Source of the DNA: Paenibacillus sp. 37
GTDB taxonomy: Bacteria; Bacillota; Bacilli; Paenibacillales; Paenibacillaceae
Direction of reading: 5' to 3'
DNA: 64,000 nt
Assembly: GCF_008386395.1 (NCBI RefSeq)
Contig: NZ_CP043761.1
Location: forward strand, 4,960,001 to 5,024,000
Position 1 is the stretch's first letter. Every line of letters starts with the position of its first letter. The position numbers and the translations under genes are program-made. This document shows, one piece after another, positions 54,565 through 64,000 of the stretch. The notes below the pieces were generated by a model, which did not search any database, was not told the DNA's origin, and worked only from the letters and a program-made list of their open reading frames with translations.

Positions 54565-55136
54565 TTTCTTGATCCCCTCATTATTATGTATAGTGCTAGT
54601 GCTACGATCACTAAGTATCTCTATCCCTCCTCGAAGGTGGGCCTAACTATTATTCGGTAAAAATAACCATAATCCTGTAACAAAAATTACTTAACAATAA
54701 TAAAACCGCAACTAAAACTATATTTTTACATAAATCCAACAAACCAAATACAAATGATTGCATTTAATATGATAATCTGGCATAAAAGTTGGGATCAAAT
54801 TGATCATATACTAAACTTATTCAGCGCAACTATAATTAGCTTGCCGATTAGTATCTCAAAAGCAAGAGAGTGAGAGTAGTTCCTCCCTAGTCAACTATAC
54901 TAACTGACAGCCAAACTATCCTCATAACGCATAACGATTGAAATGTGTTATTATCATGAAATTCAGAAAGAAGTCGTTCGCAACGGAACGACTTTTTTCT
55001 GTTATTGATTAACCAAGTACTACTTTCTCAATATCCCTCACTCATTCTTTCTCAGCCTGTGTATGCTAAAATATAGTAACTCCCTAAGTCTATCAGTTGT
55101 TGAATATAGTTATTCAAGATGGAGGTCAATATACGA
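54565..55136. other. Long intergenic region with one orphan terminator
   Basis: 572 AT-rich bases between divergent genes. The only clear structure is the plus-strand terminator at 54971-54999; no reading frame above background and no family 1 or 2 repeat. A short plus-strand transcript ending at that terminator is possible. Confidence 0.4.
54971..54999 (+). terminator. Orphan intrinsic terminator
   Basis: AAGTCGTTC, five to six-base loop, GAACGACTT followed by TTTTCTG. No plus-strand gene precedes it within 2.5 kb, since 52540-54564 runs the other way. Confidence 0.7.
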
Positions 55137-55589
55137 ATGACAAAAACCCATAGAATCAATAGGCCGCGCGGAAAAATACTTGCAGCTGTACTAACTGCAG
55201 TGTTCATTTCACTTGCAATGGGGATATATCACTATGTCCCTATAGATGAAAGATTAGAGAATACTTACTATTATTCATTCGGGTATCAATTTGCGGTTGG
55301 ATTATTGATTAACCTCGCTATTTTACTTTTCTTACTTACGCCACTTTCTATATTGGTGGATGGATTACGTTTATACAGAAAAAAAGATAATACGTATATG
55401 AGATTGCTTGTTGCAATCGTTGCATATGGTCTATTAGGCTTCATAGGTGGGATCATCTACTCGATATTTACACTTAACTTCAATACTTTTTCTGCTCAAA
55501 CTATCCACATTGTTCTATGTTCTCTTGTCTTTTTAACCTTCCAGTTGGTATTAAATCGGAGTTTTCTTCACTCATCTTCACACCGATAA
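55137..55589 (+). CDS. Four-helix membrane protein of unknown function
   Basis: A 150-residue protein starting at ATG 55137 (MTKTHRINRPRGKI), with GGAGGTC 10 bases upstream. Four hydrophobic helices (about 14-30, 52-71, 87-108, 116-133) and basic loops. No family recognised. Codon usage is more AT-rich than that of its comEC neighbour, and it has no operon partner, so it may be a later arrival. Confidence 0.75.
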   Translation: MTKTHRINRPRGKILAAVLTAVFISLAMGIYHYVPIDERLENTYYYSFGYQFAVGLLINLAILLFLLTPLSILVDGLRLYRKKDNTYMRLLVAIVAYGLLGFIGGIIYSIFTLNFNTFSAQTIHIVLCSLVFLTFQLVLNRSFLHSSSHR

Positions 55590-55659
55590 ATAGATCGCGT
55601 GCCGTCATAACCGTTTTATAAACACTTCAACCTGGTTATTATGCAGCCTTGTAAAATCG

Positions 55660-58530
55660 TCACTCAACCCCGACCAACTTGTACCGGATAGCAATCTCCC
55701 CATCTTTCACCCTCATCTGAACCTCGCCCATCTGATCTGTCCGATAAATATCTGACCCCGCAGCTTCCAGACGTTCCATCACTCCCGGATTGGGATGCCC
55801 ATATGTATTGTTAACTCCTGCAGATATCACGGCGGTTCTGGCATTCCAGTATTGGAGCCAGGCTTCGGTTGACGACGTTTTACTCCCATGATGAGCGACC
55901 TTTAGAACGTCAATGGATACAGATGCTGAAGCATCATTTAAATTACCTTGCAACGGGCGTGTAAGTACCCTTTGTACAACTCCCTCTGTAACTCCAATAT
56001 CTGCACCTTTCTGTTCAAACTGAGCAGCCAATGAGCCATCTTGAATCATATAGAGCAGGTCCTGCTCGGCCGCAGCATCCATATCCCCGGTGAACAACAT
56101 GGAAGCTCCGGCCATTTCCAGCAGAAAGACAACCGAATCATGATTCTGGTGTTCAGACACAGGCAAACTGCCCGATACATTTACATCCATATGTGCCAGA
56201 TCTGGAGCTATAAAATGTAAACTTGTCTCCTTATCAACCTTATAGGACATGCCCTGCCGAATGGCGTACAGAGGAATCTTCCGTTCCATGGCTGTATTCA
56301 GCAGCTTATCAAAGTTATCCTTACCGCTGGTCGTGCCATTAAACATGAAACGTTTAACTGGAATCTGTTCCAGCACAGCCTGTAGTCCTCCGGCATGATC
56401 TTGGTCAGCATGCGTGACAATGACAGCATCCAGTTGATGGATGCCTCTTTTTTTCAATAGAGGAACAACCACCTTAGCTCCCACCTCATACGGATCACGT
56501 CTTGTTTTCCAAGATTGTTCGGTGTTCCCAAAACTAACCGTTCCCCCGCCATCCACCAGAATGTGTTTGCCTTCCGGGGTTGTAATCAATGTGCTGTCCC
56601 CTTGTCCAATATCCAAAAACTGCACGATGCCGGTTCCAGCAGGCTTGGGAGTCTGATATGCCCACCACAATCCAGCAACAAAGCTGATTGCGAGCAAGCC
56701 GCACAACCTGCGCTGAACTTTACTCATTCGTTGATGCGCATAATAACCTGCACCTCGTGCGGTAAATGCACTTGTATATTCCGGCCAGGCAATACTGGCT
56801 CCTAATGTCGTTAATGAAGATTCTTTTCCATCTACACGGTTCTTACCTTGATCCTGTGCCACCACCGTAGACACTGAAGAGCGAATGCCCATATTCGTCA
56901 TTGAAACTGAAGGTTGTCCCCTCACAAGAGGAGCCGTCTCTTCCTCAACAAACGCTGTTTCTTGCTGCTCACCATTGCCACGATGCAACAGGTAGAGTAA
57001 GGTATACAACACAGCATAATATGCGGCAATCCATAACAAGGGCGGTGTTGCCCAGATCAACACAAAACCTGGCAGACTGTTCATCCACTCCACGCTTACA
57101 AATGTCAGTTGATTCAATTGCATCGCAATCCATGCGAGAGGTTTCGCCAAGGGAACCCATATGAATGACAATAACATGGCGACCGTCCCCAGAGGTAATA
57201 CAATAGCACTGATCAAAGAAACCAACAGAAAGTTGGCTACAAATGAAAGTAGTGAGAACTGGTTGAAATACAAAATGGTTACTGGGAACGAAATCAGCTG
57301 AGCGGTCACGGTAACGGATGCCGTTGCAGCCAGAGACTTCGGCCAGCTGCTGAACAGCCGGTTAATCAATGGCATGTATATCATCAGACCTGCGGTAACG
57401 AGAAAGGATAACTGGAAGCTCACGCTTAGCAAAAAGTACGGGTCCCACCACATCATCAGCAATGCTGCTGCACTGATCATCTGAAGACCGTCTCTGGCGA
57501 GGCCACGGCGTGCCATGTACAACCCAATCATGGACATAATTCCTGCCCGAATCACCGAAGGTGAACCTCCGGATAACAGCACATAAGCTGGCACCAGGAT
57601 CAGAACAATTGTGAGTGCCGTCTCTCTGGTAAGCCTTAGCCAAGATAGAATGAGAAGCAACGAAGCAACATATACAGCGACATGGGTTCCGGAGATTGCC
57701 AGGATATGCGTTAGACCGAGTTGTGAAAACTGACCATAGGTACCTGGATCGATATCAGTAGCCATCCCGATAATAAGACCCTTCATATATCCTGCATGAG
57801 GCTCTGGAAATAACTGCTCAACCGCCAAGCCCAACTTATGCCTAGTCCAATCCGTCCACCGTAGTACGTTATATTGTCCAAGTCCCTCAGGAGCAACTAC
57901 TGTGACCGAACTGGCTCCCTTCACTTTGAACAACCAGTGGATATGCAGGGTGCGCAAGTAACTGCGATAATCAAACCCGCCAAAGTTCCTGGCTTCACCA
58001 GGAAGGACAAAAGAACCATTAAGCGTAATCAAATCGCCCCTATTCCATCCCGCTGCTGCCTGTTGTTCTTCTTCCTCCAACAGTCTGACTTGTACCATCA
58101 ATTGTTCATCTATGTTGAATGCAGATGATGCTGCCAGATCTGTATCTGCTGATGAATCCGATAAGGGCAATATTGCAGACATCTGAATCTTAAAGTCAGC
58201 CCGATCTCCATCAATGCGTACATCTGACACCAGCTCACCCTGAATTTCAGCTGACCATCCGTCCAACTCATAAGCTGCGATATGCAGGGTCTCCGGCAGA
58301 CTGCTATGATTGCGTGAGTCATTCCACTCCCAATGTGCAGCGCCTCCAATAAAGGCAGCGAGTAAAAATAAAACAGACCATCCACGCACATCTATAAAAC
58401 GAAGTAAAAGTGGCAGACATGCCAGAGCTCCAATTAACCCCCAGATTAATGTCCAGCCTGTTAACGCGCATGCTATTCCGCTCCCGCACAACCAACAAAT
58501 CGTAAAACTTAATAATGGTCTGCCTTTCAT
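55660..58530 (-). CDS. comEC: DNA internalization-related competence protein ComEC/Rec2
   Basis: Membrane channel for single-stranded DNA uptake during transformation. The 956-residue protein has a DUF4131-type N-terminus, the competence domain with about eight to nine helices (HILAISGTHVAVYVASL is the hallmark, about residue 277), and a C-terminal metallo-beta-lactamase domain with VTHADQDHAGGLQAV (about 705-720) and the later LFTGDMDAAAE and KVAHHGSKTS. A polar insert of about 90 residues (about 515-610) joins the two parts. Follows comEB after a terminator-like stem. Confidence 0.96.
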   Translation of the reverse strand: MKGRPLLSFTICWLCGSGIACALTGWTLIWGLIGALACLPLLLRFIDVRGWSVLFLLAAFIGGAAHWEWNDSRNHSSLPETLHIAAYELDGWSAEIQGELVSDVRIDGDRADFKIQMSAILPLSDSSADTDLAASSAFNIDEQLMVQVRLLEEEEQQAAAGWNRGDLITLNGSFVLPGEARNFGGFDYRSYLRTLHIHWLFKVKGASSVTVVAPEGLGQYNVLRWTDWTRHKLGLAVEQLFPEPHAGYMKGLIIGMATDIDPGTYGQFSQLGLTHILAISGTHVAVYVASLLLILSWLRLTRETALTIVLILVPAYVLLSGGSPSVIRAGIMSMIGLYMARRGLARDGLQMISAAALLMMWWDPYFLLSVSFQLSFLVTAGLMIYMPLINRLFSSWPKSLAATASVTVTAQLISFPVTILYFNQFSLLSFVANFLLVSLISAIVLPLGTVAMLLSFIWVPLAKPLAWIAMQLNQLTFVSVEWMNSLPGFVLIWATPPLLWIAAYYAVLYTLLYLLHRGNGEQQETAFVEEETAPLVRGQPSVSMTNMGIRSSVSTVVAQDQGKNRVDGKESSLTTLGASIAWPEYTSAFTARGAGYYAHQRMSKVQRRLCGLLAISFVAGLWWAYQTPKPAGTGIVQFLDIGQGDSTLITTPEGKHILVDGGGTVSFGNTEQSWKTRRDPYEVGAKVVVPLLKKRGIHQLDAVIVTHADQDHAGGLQAVLEQIPVKRFMFNGTTSGKDNFDKLLNTAMERKIPLYAIRQGMSYKVDKETSLHFIAPDLAHMDVNVSGSLPVSEHQNHDSVVFLLEMAGASMLFTGDMDAAAEQDLLYMIQDGSLAAQFEQKGADIGVTEGVVQRVLTRPLQGNLNDASASVSIDVLKVAHHGSKTSSTEAWLQYWNARTAVISAGVNNTYGHPNPGVMERLEAAGSDIYRTDQMGEVQMRVKDGEIAIRYKLVGVE

Positions 58531-58568
58531 TTCTACCCCTCCTTCATTTCACCCGTTGAACGCAGAAA

Positions 58569-58604
58569 AACCCCCGGGAAGCCAGTTCAGGCTTACCGGA
58601 GGTT
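58569..58604 (-). terminator. Terminator-like stem between comEB and comEC
   Basis: Minus strand arms AACCTCCGGTAAGCC and GGCTTCCCGGGGGTT (one mismatch), followed by TTTTCTGCG. It may attenuate rather than block comEC expression. Confidence 0.72.
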
Positions 58605-58632
58605 CTCCCTCACGTATTAGATCATATTTACA

Positions 58633-59151
58633 TTAATTGCTCACGGTCATCATCGTTTCCCGCGGAGGCTGGTAATTCTCCAGCCTGCGGAACGTTATTC
58701 CCTTCTGTTCCATCATATTTGTAACCTTGCCGGTATCTTTAGGATAAGAACGATGAAACACGATTTCTGTAATCCCGCTATTCGCCAGCATATTGGCACA
58801 TGTCCAGCACGGTTCGTCGGTCACATACACAGACGAGCCTTCGCGGTCGATTCGATCTGTGAATAAAAGCAAGTTTTGCTCCGCATGAATTGTGCGAATG
58901 CATCGTTGTTTTTTCACCATTCCTTCTTGCCCATCGGTCACGACCAATTCATACTCTTCCGATATCATGCAACCTGCTTCAGAACAATCCGGGACGCCGG
59001 TGGGTGCACCATTATAGGCTGTTCCCAGCAGTTTCTTTCCCTGAACAAGAACGGCACCCACATGACGACGCGAACAGCGGGAACGGGTGGAAACCATATA
59101 CGCGATGTCCATAAAATACGTATCCCAGTCCTTGCGTACCTCTGTACTCAT
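58633..59151 (-). CDS. comEB: ComE operon protein 2 (dCMP deaminase family)
   Basis: Deoxycytidylate deaminase-like enzyme encoded in the comE operon, with no proven need in competence. The 172-residue protein has zinc ligands in HAEQ (His89, catalytic Glu91) and EPCWTCANM (Cys115, Cys118), and the DCSEAGC region typical of dCMP deaminases. Normal length. Confidence 0.95.
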   Translation of the reverse strand: MSTEVRKDWDTYFMDIAYMVSTRSRCSRRHVGAVLVQGKKLLGTAYNGAPTGVPDCSEAGCMISEEYELVVTDGQEGMVKKQRCIRTIHAEQNLLLFTDRIDREGSSVYVTDEPCWTCANMLANSGITEIVFHRSYPKDTGKVTNMMEQKGITFRRLENYQPPRETMMTVSN

Positions 59152-59191
59152 GCTGCTTTCCTCCCGCTTAATACAATTTATATTTTATATT

Positions 59192-59830
59192 TTACCGGAT
59201 CTGCACATACGGCGCCATCTTCTCCAGCATCTTCATCCCGATTCCTTTGACCTTTGTCAGATCACTGACTTTTGCAAAAGGACCATGTGTATTCCGATAG
59301 TCCACAATAGCTTGAGCTTTCTTCTCCCCAATTCCGGGAAGCTCAATAAGCTTGGAGACAGGAGCGGTATTCACATCAATCTTGCCATTGTCGCCAGCTT
59401 CCTCACGAACTACAGGTGGATTACTGCTTGATGCCGTCTCCGAAGTAACCGAAGGATCAGAATTCGTACCCTGCGTAACTGGTTCAATCGAATTCGAGGT
59501 GTCCGGTGGATTATCATTCGTCTGACTTGTAGTTTGAGCAACTGAATCACCTTCAACCCCAACGCTCGCAAGCTCTTTAGACTCATCTGCCTTTGCATCA
59601 TTTCCAGTCTGCAGCCCACTTGCCTCGGTTCCCGAAGAAGATGCTCCTGTATTGCCCTGAACCGAATTAGCCGACAGTACAGCAGGGAGTTCCTGCTCTA
59701 TCGTCGGCTTCTCGGTGCCGAGCTGCAAGGGTTCCCAGCCACTAGGTGGTTGTTCACTTTTGCCCGACCATAATATTAGTATACTTCCAACCACCGCAGC
59801 AGCAATGGTCATCCCTTTGTTCCATCTCAT
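59192..59830 (-). CDS. comEA: ComEA competence protein (helix-hairpin-helix DNA receptor)
   Basis: Membrane-anchored DNA receptor that binds double-stranded DNA outside the membrane. I prefer ATG 59830 (MRWNKGMTIAAAVVG, 212 residues) because GAGAGGTG lies about 7 bases upstream; a reading from 59932 is possible. One helix at about 7-23, a low-complexity Ser/Thr/Glu linker (about 40-140), and a C-terminal double HhH domain: IDVNTAPVSKLIELPGIGEKKAQAIVDYR and LTKVKGIGMKMLEKM. No SLBB domain is obvious in the linker, so it seems a compact version. Confidence 0.92.
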   Translation of the reverse strand: MRWNKGMTIAAAVVGSILILWSGKSEQPPSGWEPLQLGTEKPTIEQELPAVLSANSVQGNTGASSSGTEASGLQTGNDAKADESKELASVGVEGDSVAQTTSQTNDNPPDTSNSIEPVTQGTNSDPSVTSETASSSNPPVVREEAGDNGKIDVNTAPVSKLIELPGIGEKKAQAIVDYRNTHGPFAKVSDLTKVKGIGMKMLEKMAPYVQIR

Positions 59831-60015
59831 TCTTCCACACCTCTCCCTGAATTCAAAATCATTCATTTCGAACACGGGCGGTGCTTCCGAACCGTTGTAC
59901 TTTCCTGATGAAACAAGTTGTGCATTTTTCATGTCATGTGAAACAGGTCCTTACGCATAGAATAGAGGGAATGAACTGCGCCAGTACCGTAAAGCATGAA
60001 AGGAGGCCTGAAACA

Positions 60016-60861
60016 ATGAAGGTTGGATTTATCGGAACCGGCAGCATGGGCAGCCTGTTAATCTATGCCCTGATCCAATCGGGTGCACTTGAGCCCCGGC
60101 AGATCGCCGCCAGCAATCGAACCCCGTCCAAAGTACGTCAGTTATCCCTCCGTTACCCCGGTCTGCATGAATCCCAGAGCAATCGGGAAACGGTGATCCG
60201 AAGCAACATCATCTTCCTGTGCGTGAAGCCGCTTGAATTCAAACATGTTATTGACGACATCCTGCCTGTCGTGAATCCCAATCATATAATTGTCTCGATC
60301 ACCAGTCCCGTGCAGCTGCGACATCTGGAATCTTCACTTCCTTGCAAAGTCTCCAAGGTAATTCCCAGTGTCACACACCAAGTCGGCAGTGGAGCATCAC
60401 TCTGCATACACGGCGAACGAATGACCAGTGAAGACCGCGCTGTGTTAGAAAGTCTGCTTAGTCATATAGGCAGGCCGTACCAGGTGGATGAAGCCTGTAC
60501 ACGAATTACATCCGACTTCTCCAGCTGCGGACCTGCATTCATATCGTTCTTTTTGGAACAGTGGATCGAAAGTGCCGTGAAGCTGACAGGCATCAAAAGG
60601 GCAGATGCCTGCGCTCTGGCTGGCGAAATGCTCCTGGGAACAGGCAAGCTGCTCACCGAAGGAGGATACACCCCGCAAGAGCTTCAGGCTCGTGTCGCTG
60701 TACCTGGCGGTATTACCGCTCAGGCACTTGCACTGCTGAAGGTAAGTCTCGACGGTGTTTTCGACAGCCTGATCCACACGACACATGACAAATATGATGA
60801 AGATTTGTTAAAGCTGGATGAACTATTCCGAGCCGGTGAGATTAACCGGCAACAATATTAA
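60016..60861 (+). CDS. comER: ComER, pyrroline-5-carboxylate reductase-like protein
   Basis: NADP-binding protein of the P5CR fold encoded opposite comEA; in Bacillus it is not needed for competence and has been tied to sporulation and biofilm control. The ATG at 60016 ([15 protein letters not shown], 281 residues) has GGAGG 9 bases upstream. The Rossmann motif GTGSMGS and the C-terminal P5CR pattern ([26 protein letters not shown]) are present. Its last 20 bases overlap the end of leuS on the other strand. Confidence 0.92.
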   Translation: MKVGFIGTGSMGSLLIYALIQSGALEPRQIAASNRTPSKVRQLSLRYPGLHESQSNRETVIRSNIIFLCVKPLEFKHVIDDILPVVNPNHIIVSITSPVQLRHLESSLPCKVSKVIPSVTHQVGSGASLCIHGERMTSEDRAVLESLLSHIGRPYQVDEACTRITSDFSSCGPAFISFFLEQWIESAVKLTGIKRADACALAGEMLLGTGKLLTEGGYTPQELQARVAVPGGITAQALALLKVSLDGVFDSLIHTTHDKYDEDLLKLDELFRAGEINRQQY

Positions 60862-63286
60862 CGAGTTTGCCTGGAACGGCAATGACCTTGCGAATGGTCT
60901 TGCCTTCCAGTGCCTGCTTAACAGGTGCCAGCTCCATCGTGAAGTCCTGCATACCCTGTGCATCCAGATCCTTCGCGATTGTAGCACGAGTTACGATTTT
61001 ACCGTTTACCTGAACAACGATTTCTACTTCCGCATCCACTGTCATGGACTCATCATATTCAGGCCAAGCCACGTAAGAGATTCCACCTTCATGACCCAAA
61101 CGGCTCCACAGTTCCTCTGCCATATGCGGTGCCAGTGGTGACAACAGCTGCACAAATTTCTCCATCGCTTCACGAGGCAGTGTGTCCGCTTTGTATGCAT
61201 CGTTGATGAAAATCATCAGCTGGCTGATGGATGTGTTGAAGCGCAGATGTTCCAGATCTTCCGTAACTTTTTTAATCGTTTTGTGAGCAGTCCGTTTGAA
61301 CTCATCCGTTCCACCGTCCACCGTAATCTTGTCATTGATGGCTCCTGTGTCTTCGTTAATGAAGAGACGCCATACACGTGACAGGAAGCGGTGCATGCCT
61401 TCAACCCCGTTTGCATTCCACGGTTTTGTCGCTTCCAATGGTCCCATGAACATCTCGTACAGACGCAATGTATCTGCACCGAATTCATTCACGATTTCAT
61501 CCGGGTTAATGACATTACCACGGGATTTACTCATTTTCTCATTATTGGTACCCAGGATCATACCTTGGTTCACCAACTTGTGGAAAGGTTCTTTGGTCTC
61601 GACAACACCCAGATCATACAGCACTTTGTGCCAGAAACGAGCGTACAGCAAGTGAAGCACCGCGTGCTCTGCTCCGCCAATGTACAGATCAACTGGCAGC
61701 CACTGCTGCTGTTTCTCCTTGGAGATCAGTTCCTTGTCATTGTGCGGATCGATAAAGCGCAGGTAATACCAGCAGCTACCCGCCCATTGTGGCATGGTGT
61801 TGGTCTCGCGACGTGCCTTCATTCCCGTTTCCGGATCTACCGTATTCACCCACTCCGTAACATTCGCCAGTGGTGATTCTCCTGTACCCGAAGGTTTGAT
61901 CTGGTCGATATCAGGCAGCAGCAGTGGAAGTTGATCCTCCGGTACGGTCTTCATCGTTCCGTCTTCCAGATGCAGAATCGGGATTGGCTCACCCCAGTAA
62001 CGCTGACGGCTGAACAGCCAATCACGCAGACGATAGGTTACTTTCCCTTGTCCTTTACCGTTCTCTTCCAACCAAGCAATCATCTTGGCAACCGCTTCTT
62101 CATTATTCAGTCCGTTCAAGAAATCGGAATTCACATGCGCGCCATCACCGGAATAAGCCTCTTGTGTAACATCTCCACCTTGAATAACTTCGATGATATC
62201 CAGACCAAACTGCTTCGCAAATTCCCAGTCACGTGCATCATGACCCGGAACAGCCATAACCGCACCTGTACCGTAACCTGCAAGAACGTAATCAGCAATC
62301 CAGATCGGCAGTTTTGCACCGTTAACGGGATTGATTGCATAAGCGCCAGTGAAAACACCTGTTTTGTCTTTGGCCAAATCTGTACGTTCCAGATCACTTT
62401 TACGAGAAGCCTGCTCCTGATAAGACTGAATCGCTTCACGTTGGTCATCGGTTGTAATTACTTCTACCAGTTCATGTTCAGGAGCAAGTACTGCAAAGCT
62501 CGCACCGAACAATGTGTCCGCACGGGTAGTGAACACCTTGATGACTTCCTCGCGACCCTCAATGGCAAATACAACTTCCGCACCTGTCGATTTACCGATC
62601 CAGTTGCGCTGCATATCCTTGATGCTTTCAGACCAATCCAGCTCTTCCAGGTCTTCCAGCAGACGCTCTGCATACTCGGTAATTCTCAGAACCCATTGAC
62701 GCATCGGTTTGCGTACAACCGGATGTCCACCACGTTCACTCTTGCCATCAATAACTTCTTCATTAGCAAGTACCGTTCCAAGGGCTTCACACCAGTTAAC
62801 TGCAACTTCATCCACATAAGCCAGGCCTTTATTGTACAGCTGGATAAAGATCCATTGTGTCCATTTATAATATTCAGGGTCCGTTGTGCTGATCTCACGA
62901 TCCCAGTCATAGGAGAAACCAAGCGATTTGATCTGGCGACGGAAATTGTCAATATTACGGAATGTAATATCTCGTGGATGTTCACCTGTATCCAGTGCAT
63001 GCTGCTCAGCAGGCAGACCGAAAGCGTCCCAACCCATTGGGTGCAATACATTGTAACCGCGCATACGTTTGTAACGGGAAACGATATCCGTTGCCGTATA
63101 TCCTTCCGGGTGGCCTACGTGCAGACCTGAACCGGATGGATAAGGGAACATATCCAGTGCATAAAATTTCGGTTTAGCAGGGTCCTCACCCGTTTTAAAC
63201 GTTTTATTTGCATCCCAGTATTGCTGCCAACTTTTTTCCATAACTTGTGGCTGATAGCCGTGTTTCGGCTGGTTATTCTCACTCAT
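60842..63286 (-). CDS. leuS: Leucine--tRNA ligase
   Basis: Class I aminoacyl-tRNA synthetase. The 814-residue protein has the HIGH-type motif [10 protein letters not shown] (HVGH about 56-59), the CP1 editing domain (about 220-400), [12 protein letters not shown] near residue 582, and the anticodon-binding and C-terminal domains. Length fits bacterial LeuRS of the beta type. A leucine T-box and a sigma-A promoter lie upstream. Convergent with comER with a 20-base overlap. Confidence 0.98.
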   Translation of the reverse strand: MSENNQPKHGYQPQVMEKSWQQYWDANKTFKTGEDPAKPKFYALDMFPYPSGSGLHVGHPEGYTATDIVSRYKRMRGYNVLHPMGWDAFGLPAEQHALDTGEHPRDITFRNIDNFRRQIKSLGFSYDWDREISTTDPEYYKWTQWIFIQLYNKGLAYVDEVAVNWCEALGTVLANEEVIDGKSERGGHPVVRKPMRQWVLRITEYAERLLEDLEELDWSESIKDMQRNWIGKSTGAEVVFAIEGREEVIKVFTTRADTLFGASFAVLAPEHELVEVITTDDQREAIQSYQEQASRKSDLERTDLAKDKTGVFTGAYAINPVNGAKLPIWIADYVLAGYGTGAVMAVPGHDARDWEFAKQFGLDIIEVIQGGDVTQEAYSGDGAHVNSDFLNGLNNEEAVAKMIAWLEENGKGQGKVTYRLRDWLFSRQRYWGEPIPILHLEDGTMKTVPEDQLPLLLPDIDQIKPSGTGESPLANVTEWVNTVDPETGMKARRETNTMPQWAGSCWYYLRFIDPHNDKELISKEKQQQWLPVDLYIGGAEHAVLHLLYARFWHKVLYDLGVVETKEPFHKLVNQGMILGTNNEKMSKSRGNVINPDEIVNEFGADTLRLYEMFMGPLEATKPWNANGVEGMHRFLSRVWRLFINEDTGAINDKITVDGGTDEFKRTAHKTIKKVTEDLEHLRFNTSISQLMIFINDAYKADTLPREAMEKFVQLLSPLAPHMAEELWSRLGHEGGISYVAWPEYDESMTVDAEVEIVVQVNGKIVTRATIAKDLDAQGMQDFTMELAPVKQALEGKTIRKVIAVPGKLVNIVAG

Positions 63287-63331
63287 CTATTGTTCCTCCT
63301 TCAGGTTATTCGCTTTAGCTTTAATTGCAAC

Positions 63332-63645
63332 AAAAAAACCTCAGCATCCCGTAGCGTTTGCAGCGCTAGGGACGAGAGGTTGAATTCCCGTGGTACCACC
63401 CTAGTTAGCGGACGAACGTGCTTCGTCATCCACTCCCTTTGGACCTGTAACGGCGGTTAACCGATGCGGATTTCCATTCCTGAACCCAAGCTTTATACAA
63501 GCAGGTTAAACAGAATGGTGTAATCACCGCATTTCTCCAAGGCGAGTTCGCAAATCACTGTCAACCGGCTTGCACCAACCGCCGGCTCTCTGTTATGTAC
63601 AGGAATTACTACTGATCCTTATCATCGAAATATGTATACAATATC
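63332..63645 (-). promoter_or_regulatory. T-box riboswitch (leucine) of leuS
   Basis: Minus strand leader of about 310 bases. The T-box sequence AGGGTGGTACCACGG is at about 63388-63402. A terminator follows: arms AACCTC..GTCCC.AGCG and CGCT..GGGA..GAGGTT, then seven T (63332-63381). Stem I is near 63580 (AGAGAGCCGG, GGTTGGTG, CCGG). The specifier is most likely CTC (Leu) in GAA-CTC-GCC at 63541-63549. Uncharged tRNA-Leu would favour the antiterminator and induce leuS. Confidence 0.93.
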
Positions 63646-63651
63646 GGGACC

Positions 63652-63680
63652 ATTATATAAAAAAGCAAGCCCAAAGTCAA
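63652..63680 (-). promoter_or_regulatory. Sigma-A promoter of the leuS T-box leader
   Basis: Minus strand TTGACT (63675-63680), 17 bases, TATAAT (63652-63657). Confidence 0.85.
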
Positions 63681-63745
63681 TATTACACGTTATAATCGCC
63701 ATCTTGAAGTCTACGGTTCGTACCGTTCATAACGCTGGTTGCTGT

Positions 63746-64000
63746 TCAGGATGACCGAAAACGCTCAATGCCTTCCTCCAGATTATGAATGGTCCAATTC
63801 ACATGTTCCTGATTATCATATTGACGATAAGCGCACTCAATGCGTAGCACCAGATCAAAGTACAAGTCATAGAGGCTTCTTCTTTTCAGCTCACTTTCAG
63901 TCGTAATCGCATGCCCATACCCTTTCACAAAACCAGGCGTATAGTTAAAATGACTGAAATAATGCTCCATCAGAGGATCTGCCCATAGTGAACGTTCAAA
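63746..64000 (-). CDS. C-terminal end of a phosphotransferase-like protein (5' end cut by window)
   Basis: The frame is open to the right window edge; 84 residues remain. The sequence FERSLWADPLMEHYF..FVKGYGH..RRSLYDLYFDLVLRIECAYRQYD resembles the C-terminal helical lobe of aminoglycoside-phosphotransferase/choline-kinase fold proteins (acidic DPL, then a Y/W-rich helix with LYDLY). The catalytic loop would lie outside the window, so the family call is tentative. It is transcribed toward leuS. Confidence 0.55.
   Translation of the reverse strand, partial: FERSLWADPLMEHYFSHFNYTPGFVKGYGHAITTESELKRRSLYDLYFDLVLRIECAYRQYDNQEHVNWTIHNLEEGIERFRSS

Overview
The window looks like chromosomal core DNA of an endospore-forming, naturally competent Bacillota, most probably Paenibacillus. 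The evidence is an endospore gene set (yqfC, yqfD, spoIIP, gpr), the late-competence block comEA/comEB/comEC/comER, a CIRCE-controlled hrcA-grpE-dnaK-dnaJ operon, AddAB rather than RecBCD, a leucine T-box on leuS, and a secreted protein with a copper-amine-oxidase-N-like domain of a kind common in Paenibacillus. There is no phage, insertion sequence, CRISPR array, rRNA or tRNA that I can see. Most genes lie on the minus strand.

Read along the minus strand (right to left) the order follows that known from Bacillus subtilis: comE locus, holA, rpsT (opposite strand), gpr, spoIIP, a YqxA-like gene, lepA, hemW, hrcA-grpE-dnaK-dnaJ, prmA, rsmE, mtaB, a yqeW-like Na/Pi transporter, rpsU, yqeY, yqeZ, floA, a yqfB-position gene, yqfC, yqfD, phoH, pgpH, ybeY, dgkA. 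Inserted into this backbone are: (1) an ECF sigma/anti-sigma pair plus three poorly characterised genes between holA and comEC (49.9-55.6 kb); (2) a GNAT enzyme between hemW and hrcA; (3) a three-gene stress-like cassette with a repeat between dnaJ and prmA (34.7-35.9 kb); (4) an M50 protease between prmA and rsmE; (5) a Nudix hydrolase after mtaB; (6) a large block between yqeW and rpsU holding an RlmI-like methyltransferase, addB-addA-sbcD-sbcC, a small LSm-like protein, the mccA-mccB transsulfuration pair (plus strand) and a HIT hydrolase (10.2-28.4 kb).

Regulation visible in the sequence includes a perfect CIRCE operator before hrcA, a near-ideal sigma-W promoter before yqeZ-floA, an ECF-type promoter before the ECF sigma gene, a sigma-G-like promoter before gpr, a leucine T-box before leuS, several sigma-A promoters, and many intrinsic terminators.

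The most unexplained material is non-coding. There are two families of short interspersed elements with terminal inverted repeats (family 1 near 0.84-1.02 and 13.86-14.00 kb; family 2 near 26.8, 28.5, 28.7 and 35.3 kb). A roughly 110-nt strongly folded RNA element ending in a U-tract lies upstream of the LSm-like gene at 13.2 kb. I found no clear new defence or secretion system; the best candidates for new biology are the structured RNA with its downstream gene, the hairpin-bearing repeat families, and the small-gene cassette inside the heat-shock neighbourhood.
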